This document shows, in pieces, positions 11,045 to 23,510 of a stretch of 64,000 bases of DNA (position 1 is its first letter; each line of letters begins with the position of its first letter). Under the pieces are notes generated by a model, which saw only the letters and a list, made by a program, of their open reading frames with translations, did not search any database and had not been told where the DNA came from. Source of the DNA: Micromussa lordhowensis. Its lineage: Eukaryota; Cnidaria; Anthozoa; Scleractinia; Lobophylliidae. The stretch covers positions 62,001 to 126,000 of the forward strand of contig CAXHUQ010000552.1 of NCBI GenBank assembly GCA_964020085.1, read 5' to 3'. The translations under genes were made by a program, and so were the position numbers.

Positions 11045-13535
11045 GAAAAAACACCCTGGCGCCAAGGCCATCATGTTCTAACTACTATTTCCTTGAAGTG
11101 CCAACCTAGCAAAACATTTTGCTGCAAACCGCGCCTCTTAAAGTGCCCGTAAAGCCGAGCAATGTCAAATTTGCCAAGGGGACCCCCAGCGCGCGTTTTC
11201 TGAAATTCTGCAAAGTTGGGACCAAGGCAAACTACTGCAAAAAGAAGGCCAGAAAAAACACGCTGGCGCCAGTACCATCATGTCTTAACTAACATTTCCT
11301 TGATGTGCCAGCTTAGCAAAACATTTTGCTGCAAACCGCGCCTCTTAAAGTGCCCGTGAAGCCGAGCTATGTCAAATTTGCCAAGGGGACCCCCAGCGCG
11401 CGTTTTCTGAAATTCTGCAAAGTTGGTACCAGGGCAAACTACTGCAAAAAGAAGGCCAGAAAAAACACCCTGGCGCCAATGCCATCATGTCCTAATTAGG
11501 ATTTCCTTGAAGTGCCAACCTAGCAAAACATTTTGCTGCAAACCGCGCCTCTTAAAGTGCCCGTGAAGCCGAGCTATGTCAAATTTGCCAAGGGGACCCC
11601 CAGCGCGCGTTTTCTGAAATTCTGCAAAGTTGGGACCAGGGCAAACTACTGCAAAAAGAAGGCCAGAAAAAAACACCCTGGCGGCAATGCCATCATGTCC
11701 TAACTACGATTTCCTTAAAGTGCCAACCTAGCAAAACATTTTGCTGCAAACCGCGCCTCTTAAAGTGCCCGTGAAGCCGAGCTATGTCAAATTTGCCAAG
11801 GGGACCCCCAGCGCGCGTTTTCTGAAATTCTGCAAAGTTGGGACCAGGGCAAACTACTGCAAAAAGAAGGCCAGAAAAAACACCCTGGCGCCAATGCCAT
11901 CATGTCCTAACTAGGATTTCCTTAAAGTGCCAACCTAGCAGAACATTTTGCTGCAAACCGCGCCTCTTAAAGTGCCCGTGAAGCCGAGCTATGTCAAATT
12001 TGCCAAGGGGACCCCCAGCGCGCGTTTTCTGAAATTCTGCAAAGTTGGGACCAGGGCAAACTACTGCAAAAAGAAGGCCACAGAAACCACCCCGGCTTCA
12101 ATGCCATCATGTCCTAACTAAGATTTCCTTAAAGTGCCAACCTAGCAGAACATTTTGCTGCAAACCGCGCCTCTTAAAGTGCCCGTGAAGCCGAGCTATG
12201 TCAAATTTGCCAAGGGGACCCCTAGCGCGCGTTTTCTGAAATTCTGCAAAAATGGGACCAGGGCAAACTACTGCAAAAAGAAGGCCAGAAAAAACACCCT
12301 GGCGCCAATGCCATCATGTCTTTACTAAGATTTCCTTAAAGTGCCAACCTAGTAGAACATTTTGCTGCAAACCGCGCCTCTTAAAGTGCCCGTGAAGCCG
12401 AGCTATGTCAAATTTGCCAAGGGGACCCCAGCGCGCGTTTTCTGAAATTCTGCAAAGTTGGGACCAGGGCAAACTACTGCAAAAAGAAGGCCAGAAAAAA
12501 CACCCTGGCGCCAATGCCATCATGTCTTAACTAAAATTTCCTTAAAGTGTTAACTTAGCAAAACATTTTGCTGCAAACCGCGCCTCTTAAAGTGCCCGTG
12601 AAGCCGAGCTATGTCAAATTTGCCAAGGGGACCCACAGCGCGCGTTTTCTGAAATTCTGCAAAGTTGGGACCAGGGCAAACTACTGCAAAAAGAAGGCCA
12701 GAAAAAACACTCTGGCGCCAAAGCCATCATGTCCTAACTAAGATGTCCTTAAAGTGCTAACCTAGCAGAACATTTTGCTGCAAACCGCGCCTCTTAAAGT
12801 GCCCGTGAAGCCGAGCTATGTCAAATTTGCCAAGGGGACCCCAGCGCGCGTTTTCTGAAATTCTGCAAAGTTGGGACCAGGGCAAACTACTGCAAAAAGA
12901 AGGCCAGAAAAAACACCCTGGCGCCAATGCCATCATGTCCTAACTAACATTTCCTTAAAGTGCCATCCTAGCAGAACACTTTACTGCAAACCGCGCCTCT
13001 TAAAGTGCCCGTGAAGCCGAGCTATGTCAAATTTGCCAAGGGGACCCCCAGCGCGCGTTTTCTGAAATTCTGCAAAGTTGGGACCAGGGCAAACTACTGC
13101 AAAAAGAAGGCCAGAAAAAACACCCTGGCGCCAATGCCATCATGTCTTTACTAAGATTTCCTTGAAGTGCCAACCTAGCAGAACATTTTGCTGCAAACCG
13201 CGCCTCTTAAAGTGCCCGTGAAGCCGAGCTATGTCAAATTTGCCAAGGGGACCCCCAGCGCGCGTTTTCTGAAATTCTGCAAAGTTGGGACCAGGGCAAA
13301 CTACTGCAAAAAGAAGGCCAGAAAAAACACCCTGGCGCCAATGCCATCATGTCCTAACTAGGATTTCCTTCAAGTGCCAACCTAGCAGAAGATTTTGCTG
13401 CAAACCGCGCCTCTTAAAGTGCCCGTGAAGCCGAGCTATGTCAAATTTGCCAAGGGGACCCCCAGCGCGCGTTTTCTGAAATTCTGCAAAGTTGGGACCA
13501 GGGCAAACTACTGCAAAAAGAAGGCCAGAAAAAAC
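11045..13535 (+). repeat. 15-monomer-period duplication, copy 2
   Basis: This copy repeats the tracer monomers of 7,940-10,430. It carries its own extra 1-bp deletion in the C-run near 12,425, so downstream tracers are offset by 3,103 rather than 3,104. It also differs by GTGTTAACTTAGC near 12,547 where copy 1 has GTGCCAACTTAGC. Past about 13,540 it continues as a different monomer type (GCCGATGCC). Confidence 0.82.
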
Positions 13536-13977
13536 ACCCTGGCGCCGATGCCATCATGTCTTTACTAAAATTTCCTTGAAGTGCCAACCTAGCAGAACAT
13601 TTTGCTGCAAACCGCGCCTCTTAAAGTGCCCGTGAAGCCGAGCTATGTCAAATTTGCCAAGGGGACCCCCAGCGCGCGTTTTCTGAAATTCTGCAAAGTT
13701 GGGACCAGGGCAAACTACTGCAAAAAGAAGGCCAGAAAAAACACCCTGGCGCCAAGGCCATCATGTCCTAACTACGATTTCCTAAAAGTGCCAACCTAGC
13801 GGAACATTTTGCTGCAAACCGCGCCTCTTAACGTGCCCGTGAAGCCGAGCTATGTCAAATTTGCCAAGGGGACCCCCAGCGCGCGTTTTCTGAAATTCTG
13901 CAAAGTTGGGAGCAGGGCAAACTACTGCAAAAAGAAGGCCAGAAAAAACACCCTGGCGCCAATGCCATCATGTCTTT
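13150..13977 (+). repeat. 4-monomer duplication, copy 1
   Basis: Offset 828 bp (exactly 4 x 207) to the following block. Shared tracers are GCAGAAGATTTTG (about 13,387 and 14,215), GCCGATGCC (13,546 and 14,374) and GTTGGGAGCAGGG (about 13,905 and 14,733). The copies differ at several places, for example GGGAACCCCC only in the second and an 8-A run only in the second near 14,132. Confidence 0.8.
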
Positions 13978-14805
13978 ACTAACATTTCCTTGAAGTGCCA
14001 ACCTAGCAGAACATTTTGCTGCAAACCGCGCCTCTTAAAGTGCCCGTGAAGCCGAGCTATGTCAAATTTGCCAAGGGGACCCCCAGCGCGCGTTTTCTGA
14101 AATTCTGCAAAGTTGGGACCAGGGCAAACTACTGCAAAAAAAAGGCCAGAAAAAACACCCTGGCGCCAATGCCATCATGTCCTAACTAGGATTTCCTTCA
14201 AGTGCCAACCTAGCAGAAGATTTTGCTGCAAACCGCGCCTCTTAAAGTGCCCGTGAAGCCGAGCTATGTCAAATTTGCCAAGGGAACCCCCAGCGCGCGT
14301 TTTCTGAAATTCTGCAAAGTTGGGACCAGGGCAAACTACTGCAAAAAGAAGGCCAGAAAAAACACCCTGGCGCCGATGCCATCATGTCTTTACTAAAATT
14401 TCCTTGAAGTGCCAACCTAGCAGAACATTTTGCTGCAAACCGCGCCTCTTAAAGTGCCCGTGAAGCCGAGCTATGTCAAATTTGCCAAGGGGACCCCCAG
14501 CGCGCGTTTTCTGAAATTCTGCAAAGTTGGGACCAGGGCAAACTACTGCAAAAAGAAGGCCAGAAAAAACACCCTGGCGCCAAGGCCATCATGTCCTAAC
14601 TACGATTTCCTAAAAGTGCCAACCTAGCGGAACATTTTGCTGCAAACCGCGCCTCTTAACGTGCCCGTGAAGCCGAGCTATGTCAAATTTGCCAAGGGGA
14701 CCCCCAGCGCGCGTTTTCTGAAATTCTGCAAAGTTGGGAGCAGGGCAAACTACTGCAAAAAGAAGGCCAGAAAAAACACCCTGGCGCCAATGCCATCATG
14801 TCTTT
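13978..14805 (+). repeat. 4-monomer duplication, copy 2
   Basis: This second copy of the 828-bp unit also forms the left part of the first 19-monomer block. A third copy of its distinctive monomers therefore appears at about 18,110-18,750. It ends where GATGTGCCAGCTTAGC, the type of 4,480 and 8,203, begins near 14,820. Confidence 0.8.
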
Positions 14806-17800
14806 ACTAACATTTCCTTGATGTGCCAGCTTAGCAAAACATTTTGCTGCAAACCGCGCCTCTTAAAGTGCCCGTGAAGCCGAGCTATGTCAAATTTGCC
14901 AAGGGGACCCCCAGCGCGCGTTTTCTGAAATTCTGCAAAGTTGGTACCAGGGCAAACTACTGCAAAAAGAAGGCCAGAAAAAACACCCTGGCGCCAATGC
15001 CATCATGTCCTAATTAGGATTTCCTTCAAGTGCGAGCCTAGCAAAACATTTTGCTGCAAACCGCGCCTCTTAAAGTGCCCGTGAAGCCGAGCTATGTCAA
15101 ATTTGCCAAGGGGACCCCCAGCGCGCGTTTTCTGAAATTCTGCAAAGTTGGGACCAGGGCAAACTACTGCAAAAAGAAGGCCAGAAAAAACACCCTGGCG
15201 CCAATGCCATCATGTCCTAACTAGGATTTCCTTAAAGTGCCAACCTAGCAGAACATTTTGCTGCAAACCGCGCCTCTTAAAGTGCCCGTGAAGCCGAGCT
15301 ATGTCAAATTTGCCAAGGGGACCCCCAGCGCGCGTTTTCTGAAATTCTGCAAAGTTGGGACCAGGGCAAACTACTGCAAAAAGAAGGCCACAGAAACCAC
15401 CCCGGCTTCAATGCCATCATGTCCTAACTAAGATTTCCTTAAAGTGCCAAACTAGCACAACATTTTGCTACAAACCGCGCCTCTTAAAGTGCCCGTGAAG
15501 CCGAGCTATGTCAAATTTGCCAAGGGGACCCCTAGCGCGCGTTTTCTGAAATTCTGCAAAAATGGGACCAGGGCAAACTACTGCAAAAAGAAGGCCAGAA
15601 AAAACACCCTGGCGCCAATGCCATCATGTTTTTACTAAGATTTCCTTGAAGTGCCAACCAAGTAGAACATTTTGCTGCAAACCGCGCCTCTTAAAGTGCC
15701 CGTGAAGCCGAGCTATGTCAAATTTGCCAAGGGGACCCCCAGCGCGCGTTTTCTGAAATTCTGCAAAGTTGGTACCAGGGCAAACTACTGCAAAAAGAAG
15801 GCCAGAAAAAACACCCTGGCGCCAATGCCATCATGTCCTAATTAGAATTTCCTTGAAGTGCCAACCTAGCAAAACATTTTGCTGGAAACCGCGCCTCTTA
15901 AAGTGCCCGTGAAGCCGAGCTATGTCAAATTTGCCAAGGGGACCCCCAGCGCGCGTTTTCTGAAATTCTGCAAAGTTGGGACCAGGGCAAACTACTGCAA
16001 AAAGAAGGCCAGAAAAACAAAACCCTGGCGCCAATGCCATCATGTCCTAACTAACATTTCCTTGAAGTGCCAACCTAGCAGAACATTTTGCTGCAAACCG
16101 CGCCTCTTAAAGTGCCCGTGAAGCCGAGGTATGTCAAATTTGCCAAGGGGACCCCCAGCGCGCGTTTTCTGAAATTCTGCAAAGTTGGGACCAGGGCAAA
16201 TCACTGCAAAAAGAAGGCCAGAAAAAACACCCTGGCGCCAATGCCATCATGTCTTAACTAAAATTTCCTTAAAGTGCCAACCTAGCAGAACATTTTGCTG
16301 CAAACCGCGCCTCTTAAAGTGCCCGTGAAGCCGAGCTATGTCAAATTTGCCAAGGGGACCCCCAGCGCGCGTTTTCTGAAATTCTGCAAAGTTGGGACCA
16401 GGGCAAACTACTGCAAAAAGAAGGCCAGAAAAAACACCCTGGCGCCAATGCCATCATGTCTTTACTAAGATTTCCTTGAAGTGCCAACCTAGCAGAACAT
16501 TTTGCTGCAAACGGCGCCTCTTAAAGTGCCCGTGAAGCCGAGCTATGTCAAATTTGCCAAGGGAACCCCCAGCGCGCGTTTTCTGAAATTCTGCAAAGTT
16601 GGGACCAGGGCAAACTACTGCAAAAAGAAGGCCAGAAAAAACACCCTGGCGCCAATGCCATCATGTCTTTACTAAAATTTCCTTGAAGTGCCAACCTAGC
16701 AGAAGATTTTGCTGCAAACCGCGCCTCTTAAAGTGCCAGTGAAGCCGAGCTATGTCAAATTTGCCAAGGGGACCCCCAGCGCGCGTTTTCTGAAATTCTG
16801 CAAAGTTGGGACCAGGGCAAACTACTGCAAAAAAAAGGCCAGAAAAAACACCCTGGCGCCAATGCCATCATGTCCTAACAAGCATTTCCTTGAAGTGCCA
16901 ACCTAGCAGAACATTTTGCTGCAAACCGCGCCTCTTAAAGTGCCCGTGAAGCCGAGCTATGTCAAATTTGCCAAGGGGACCCCCAGCGCGCGTTTTCTGA
17001 AATTCTGCAAAGTTGGGACCAGGGCAAACTACTGCAAAAAGAAGGCCAGAAAAAACACCCTGGCGCCAATGCCATCATGTCTTTACTAAGATTTCCTTGA
17101 AGTGCCAACCTAGCAGAACATTTTGCTGCAAACCGCGCTTCTTAAAGTGCCCGTGAAGCCGAGCTATGTCAAATTTGCCAAGGGGACCCCCAGCGCGCGT
17201 TTTCTGAAATTCTGCAAAGTTGGGACCAGGGCAAACTACTGCAAAAAGAAGGCCAGAAAAAACACCCTGGCGCCAACGCCATCATGTCCTAACTAGAATT
17301 TCCTTAAAGTGCCAACCTAGCGGAACATTTTGCTGCAAACCGCGCCTCTTAACGTGCCCGTGAAGCCGAGCTATGTCAAATTTGCCAAGGGGACCCCCAG
17401 CGCGCGTTTTCTGAAATTCTGCAAAGTTGGGACCAGGGCAAACTACTGCAAAGAGAAGGCCAGAAAAAACACCCTGGCGCCAATGCCATCATGTCCTAAC
17501 TACGATTTCCTTCAAGTGCCACGCTAGCAAAACATTTTGCTGCAACCCGCGCCTCTTAAAGTGCCCGTGAAGCCGAGCTATGTCAAATTTGCCAAGGGAA
17601 CCCCCAGCGCGCGTTTTCTGAAATTCTGCAAAGTTGGGACCAGGGCAAACTACTGCAAAAAGAAGGCCAGAAAAAACACCCTGGCGCCAATGCCATCATG
17701 TCTTTACTAAAATTTCCTTGAAGTGCCAACCTAGCAGAAGATTTTGCTGCAAACCGCGCCTCTTAAAGTGCCAGTGAAGCCGAGCTATGTCAAATTTGCC

Positions 17801-17944
17801 AAGGGGACCCCCAGCGCGCGTTTTCTGAAATTCTGCAAAGTTGGGACCAGGGCAAACTACTGCAAAAAGAAGGCCAGAAAAAACACCCTGGCGCCAATGC
17901 CATCATGTCTTTACTAAGATTTCCTTGAAGTGCCAACCCAGCAG
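14010..17944 (+). repeat. 19-monomer higher-order repeat, copy 1
   Basis: Matched to the next block at 3,935 bp (19 x 207 plus 2). The extra two bases lie in the A-rich tract near 16,010 (GAAAAACAAAACCC). Shared tracers are the 8-A run at 14,132 and 18,067, the CTAGCACAAC/GCTACAAACC monomer near 15,450 and 19,385, and GAGGTATG near 16,127 and 20,062. The start falls between 14,003 and 14,132. Confidence 0.87.
16290..16496 (+). repeat. Single monomer present in 19-mer copy 1, absent from copy 2
   Basis: Upstream of this monomer the two 19-mer copies match at offset 3,935. Downstream they match at 3,729, which is one monomer less plus one added A near 20,555. In copy 2 the TTAACTAAAATTTCC monomer is joined directly to the AAACGGCGCC monomer. 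The exact edges cannot be fixed because the flanking monomers are alike. Confidence 0.82.
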
Positions 17945-20900
17945 AACATTTTGCTGCAAACCGCGCCTCTTAAAGTGCCCGTGAAGCCGAGCTATGTCAA
18001 ATTTGCCAAGGGGACCCCCAGCGCGCGTTTTCTGAAATTCTGCAAAGTTGGGACCAGGGCAAACTACTGCAAAAAAAAGGCCAGAAAAAACACCCTGGCG
18101 CCAATGCCATCATGTCCTAACTAGGATTTCCTTCAAGTGCCAACCTAGCAGAAGATTTTGCTGCAAACCGCGCCTCTTAAAGTGCCCGTGAAGCCGAGCT
18201 ATGTCAAATTTGCCAAGGGGACCCCCAGCGCGCGTTTTCTGAAATTCTGCAAAGTTGGGACCAGGGCAAACTACTGCAAAAAGAAGGCCAGAAAAAACAC
18301 CCTGGCGCCGATGCCATCATGTCTTTACTAAAATTTCCTTGAAGTGCCAACCTAGCAGAACATTTTGCTGCAAACCGCGCCTCTTAAAGTGCCCGTGAAG
18401 CCGAGCTATGTCAAATTTGCCAAGGGGACCCCCAGCGCGCGTTTTCTGAAATTCTGCAAAGTTGGGACCAGGGCAAACTACTGCAAAAAGAAGGCCAGAA
18501 AAAACACCCTGGCGCCAAGGCCATCATGTCCTAACTACGATTTCCTAAAAGTGCCAACCTAGCGGAACATTTTGCTGCAAACCGCGCCTCTTAACGTGCC
18601 CGTGAAGCCGAGCTATGTCAAATTTGCCAAGGGGACCCCCAGCGCGCGTTTTCTGAAATTCTGCAAAGTTGGGAGCAGGGCAAACTACTGCAAAAAGAAG
18701 GCCAGAAAAAACACCCTGGCGCCAATGCCATCATGTCTTTACTAACATTTCCTTGATGTGCCAGCTTAGCAAAACATTTTGCTGCAAACCGCGCCTCTTA
18801 AAGTGCCCGTGAAGCCGAGCTATGTCAAATTTGCCAAGGGGACCCCCAGCGCGCGTTTTCTGAAATTCTGCAAAGTTGGTACCAGGGCAAACTACTGCAA
18901 AAAGAAGGCCAGAAAAAACACCCTGGCGCCAATGCCATCATGTCCTAATTAGGATTTCCTTCAAGTGCGAGCCTAGCAAAACATTTTGCTGCAAACCGAC
19001 CCTCTTAAAGTGCCCGTGAAGCCGAGCTATGTCAAATTTGCCAAGGGGACCCCCAGCGCGCGTTTTCTGAAATTCTGCAAAGTTGGGACCAGGGCAAACT
19101 ACTGCAAAAAGAAGGCCAGAAAAAACACCCTGGCGCCAATGCCATCATGTCCTAACTAGGATTTCCTTAAAGTGCCAACCTAGCAGAACATTTTGCTGCA
19201 AACCGCGCCTCTTAAAGTGCCCGTGAAGCCGAGCTATGTCAAATTTGCCAAGGGGACCCCCAGCGCGCGTTTTCTGAAATTCTGCAAAGTTGGGACCAGG
19301 GCAAACTACTGCAAAAAGAAGGCCACAGAAACCACCCCGGCTTCAATGCCATCATGTCCTAACTAAGATTTCCTTAAAGTGCCAAACTAGCACAACATTT
19401 TGCTACAAACCGCGCCTCTTAAAGTGCCCGTGAAGCCGAGCTATGTCAAATTTGCCAAGGGGACCCCTAGCGCGCGTTTTCTGAAATTCTGCAAAAATGG
19501 GACCAGGGCAAACTACTGCAAAAAGAAGGCCAGAAAAAACACCCTGGCGCCAATGCCATCATGTCTTTACTAAGATTTCCTTGAAGTGCCAACCAAGTAG
19601 AACATTTTGCTGCAAACCGCGCCTCTTAAAGTGCCCGTGAAGCCGAGCTATGTCAAATTTGCCAAGGGGACCCCCAGCGCGCGTTTTCTGAAATTCTGCA
19701 AAGTTGGTACCAGGGCAAACTACTGCAAAAAGAAGGCCAGAAAAAACACCCTGGCGCCAATGCCATCATGTCCTAATTAGAATTTCCTTGAAGTGCCAAC
19801 CTAGCAAAACATTTTGCTGGAAACCGCGCCTCTTAAAGTGCCCGTGAAGCCGAGCTATGTCAAATTTGCCAAGGGGACCCCCAGCGCGCGTTTTCTGAAA
19901 TTCTGCAAAGTTGGGACCAGGGCAAACTACTGCAAAAAGAAGGCCAGAAAAACAAAACCCTGGCGCCAATGCCATCATGTCCTAACTAACATTTCCTTGA
20001 AGTGCCAACCTAGCAGAACATTTTGCTGCAAACCGCGCCTCTTAAAGTGCCCGTGAAGCCGAGGTATGTCAAATTTGCCAAGGGGACCCCCAGCGCGCGT
20101 TTTCTGAAATTCTGCAAAGTTGGGACCAGGGCAAATCACTGCAAAAAGAAGGCCAGAAAAAACACCCTGGCGCCAATGCCATCATGTCTTAACTAAAATT
20201 TCCTTAAAGTGCCAACCTAGCAGAACATTTTGCTGCAAACGGCGCCTCTTAAAGTGCCCGTGAAGCCGAGCTATGTCAAATTTGCCAAGGGAACCCCCAG
20301 CGCGCGTTTTCTGAAATTCTGCAAAGTTGGGACCAGGGCAAACTACTGCAAAAAGAAGGCCAGAAAAAACACCCTGGCGCCAATGCCATCATGTCTTTAC
20401 TAAAATTTCCTTGAAGTGCCAACCTAGCAGAAGATTTTGCTGCAAACCGCGCCTCTTAAAGTGCCAGTGAAGCCGAGCTATGTCAAATTTGCCAAGGGGA
20501 CCCCCAGCGCGCGTTTTCTGAAATTCTGCAAAGTTGGGACCAGGGCAAACTACTGCAAAAAAAAAGGCCAGAAAAAACACCCTGGCGCCAATGCCATCAT
20601 GTCCTAACAAGCATTTCCTTGAAGTGCCAACCTAGCAGAACATTTTGCTGCAAACCGCGCCTCTTAAAGTGCCCGTGAAGCCGAGCTATGTCAAATTTGC
20701 CAAGGGGACCCCCAGCGCGCGTTTTCTGAAATTCTGCAAAGTTGGGACCAGGGCAAACTACTGCAAAAAGAAGGCCAGAAAAAACACCCTGGCGCCAATG
20801 CCATCATGTCTTTACTAAGATTTCCTTCAAGTGCCAACCTAGCAGAACATTTTGCTGCAAACCGCGCTTCTTAAAGTGCCCGTGAAGCCGAGCTATGTCA

Positions 20901-21630
20901 AATTTGCCAAGGGGACCCCCAGCGCGCGTTTTCTGAAATTCTGCAAAGTTGGGACCAGGGCAAACTACTGCAAAAAGAAGGCCAGAAAAAACACCCTGGC
21001 GCCAACGCCATCATGTCCTAACTAGAATTTCCTTAAAGTGCCAACCTAGCGGAACATTTTGCTGCAAACCGCGCCTCTTAACGTGCCCGTGAAGCCGAGC
21101 TATGTCAAATTTGCCAAGGGGACCCCCAGCGCGCGTTTTCTGAAATTCTGCAAAGTTGGGACCAGGGCAAACTACTGCAAAGAGAAGGCCAGAAAAAACA
21201 CCCTGGCGCCAATGCCATCATGTCCTAACTACGATTTCCTTCAAGTGCCACGCTAGCAAAACATTTTGCTGCAACCCGCGCCTCTTAAAGTGCCCGTGAA
21301 GCCGAGCTATGTCAAATTTGCCAAGGGAACCCCCAGCGCGCGTTTTCTGAAATTCTGCAAAGTTGGGACCAGGGCAAACTACTGCAAAAAGAAGGCCAGA
21401 AAAAACACCCTGGCGCCAATGCCATCATGTCTTTACTAAAATTTCCTTGAAGTGCCAACCTAGCAGAAGATTTTGCTGCAAACCGCGCCTCTTAAAGTGC
21501 CAGTGAAGCCGAGCTATGTCAAATTTGCCAAGGGGACCCCCAGCGCGCGTTTTCTGAAATTCTGCAAAGTTGGGACCAGGGCAAACTACTGCAAAAAGAA
21601 GGCCAGAAAAAACACCCTGGCGCCAATGCC
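17945..21630 (+). repeat. 19-monomer higher-order repeat, copy 2 (18 monomers remain)
   Basis: Same monomer order as copy 1 minus one monomer. Private differences include CCGACCCTC near 18,997, TTCCTTCAAG near 20,823 (TTCCTTGAAG in copy 1), and a 9-A run near 20,555. The match ends near 21,640, where AACAAGGATTTCC replaces TTACTAAGATTTCC. More differences than in the 18-mer pair suggest an older duplication. Confidence 0.85.
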
Positions 21631-23080
21631 ATCATGTCCTAACAAGGATTTCCTTAAAGTGCCAACCTAGCAGAACATTTTGCTGCAAACCGCGCCTCTT
21701 AAAGTGCCCGTGAAGCCGAGCTATGTCAAATTTGCCAAGGGGACCCCCAGCGCGCGTTTTCTGAAATTCTGCAAAGTTGGGACCAGGGCAAACTACTGCA
21801 AAAAGAAGGCCAGAAAAAACACCCTGGCGCCAATGCGATCATGACTTTACTAAGATTTCCTTGAAGTGCCAACCTAGCAGAACATTTTGCTGCAAACCGC
21901 GCTTCTTAAAGTGCCCGTGAAGCCGAGCTATGTCAAATTTGCCAAGGGGACCCCCAGCGCGCGTTTTCTGAAATTCTGCAAAGTTGGGACCAGGGCAAAC
22001 TACTGCAGAAAGAAGGCCAGAAAAAACACCCTGGCGCCAACGCCATCATGTCCTAACTTAAATTTTCTTAAAGTGCCAACCTAGCGGAACATTTTGCTGC
22101 AAACCGCGCCTCTTAACGTGCCCGTGAAGCCGAGCTATGTCAAATTTGCCAAGGGGACCCCCAGCGCGCGTTATCTGAAATTCTGCAAAGTTGGGACCAG
22201 GGCAAACTACTGCAAAAAGAAGGCCAAAAAAAACACCCTGGCGCCAATGCCATCATGTCCTAACTAGGATTTCCTTCAAGTGCCACGCTAGCAAAACATT
22301 TTGCTGCAACCCGCGCCTCTTAAAGTGCCCGTGAAGCCGAGCTATGTCAAATTTGCCAAGGGGACCGTCAGCGCGCGTTTTCTGAAATTCTGCAAAGTTG
22401 GGACCAGGGCAAACTACTGCAAAAAGAAGGCCAGAAAAAAAAAACCCTGGCGCCAATGCCATCATGTCCTAACTAACATTTCCTTGAAGTGCCAACCTAG
22501 CAGAACATTTTGCTGCAAACCGCGCCTCTTAAAGTGCCCGTGAAGCCGAGGTATGTCAAATTTGCCAAGGGGACCCCCAGCGCGCGTTTTCTGAAATTCT
22601 GCAAAGTTGGGACCAGGGCAAACTACTGCAAAAAGAAGGCCAGAAAAAACACCCTGGCGCCAATGCCATCATGTCTTAACTAAGATTTCCTTAAAGTGCC
22701 AACCTAGCAGAACATTTTGCTGCAAACCGCGCCTCTTAAAGTGCCCGTGAAGCCGAGCTATGTCAAATTTGCCAAGGGGACCCCCAGCGCGCGTTTTCTG
22801 AAATTCTGCAAAGTTGGGACCAGGGCAAACTACTGCAAAAAGAAGGCCACAAAAAACACCCTGGCGCCAATGCCATCATGTCCTAACTTAGATTTCCTTA
22901 AAGTGCCAACCTAGCAGAACATTTTGCTGCAAACGGCGCCTCTTAAAGTGCCCGTGAAGCCGAGCTATGTCAAATTTGCCAAGGGGACCCCCAGCGCGCG
23001 TTTTCTGAAATTCTGCAAAGTTGGGACCAGGGCAAACTACTGCAAAAAGAAGGCCAGAAAAAACACCCTGGCGCTAATGC
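21430..23080 (+). repeat. 10-monomer-period duplication, copy 1
   Basis: Offset 2,072 bp (10 x 207 plus 2). The extra bases are a 10-A run near 22,437, repeated near 24,509. Other shared tracers are GCGATCATGAC (about 21,836 and 23,907), CGTTATCTG (about 22,171 and 24,243), GTGCCACGCTAG and GGCGCTAATG. About eight of the ten monomers still match. Confidence 0.82.
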
Positions 23081-23510
23081 CATCATGTCCTAACTTAGAT
23101 TTCCTTAAAGTGCCAACCTAGCAGAACATTTTGCTGCAAACGGCGCCTCTTAAAGTGCCCGTGAAGCCGAGCTATGTCAAATTTGCCAAGGGGACCCCCA
23201 GCGCGCGTTTTCTGAAATTCTGCAAAGTTGGGACCAGGGCAAACTACTGCAAAAAGAAGGCCAGAAAAAACACCCTGGCGCCAATGCCATCATGTTTTAA
23301 CTAGGATTTCCTTCAAGTGCCAACCTAGCAAAATATTTCGCTGCAAACCGCGCCTCTTAAAGTGCCCGTGAAGCCGAGCTATGTTAAATTTGCCAAGGGG
23401 ACCCCCAGCGCGCGTTTTCTGAAATTCTGCAAAGTTGGGACCAGGGCAAACTACTGCAAAAAGAAGGCCAGAAAAAACACCCTGGCGCCAATGCCATCAT
23501 GTTTTAACTA
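23081..23510 (+). repeat. Two unmatched monomers inside the 10-mer period
   Basis: These monomers (GTTTTAACTAGG, and GCAAAATATTTCGCTG near 23,331) complete the first 10-monomer period but have no counterpart after 25,150. The second period is therefore incomplete or was replaced. The GCTATGTTAAATTT change near 23,382 is private to this stretch as far as I could see. Confidence 0.65.
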
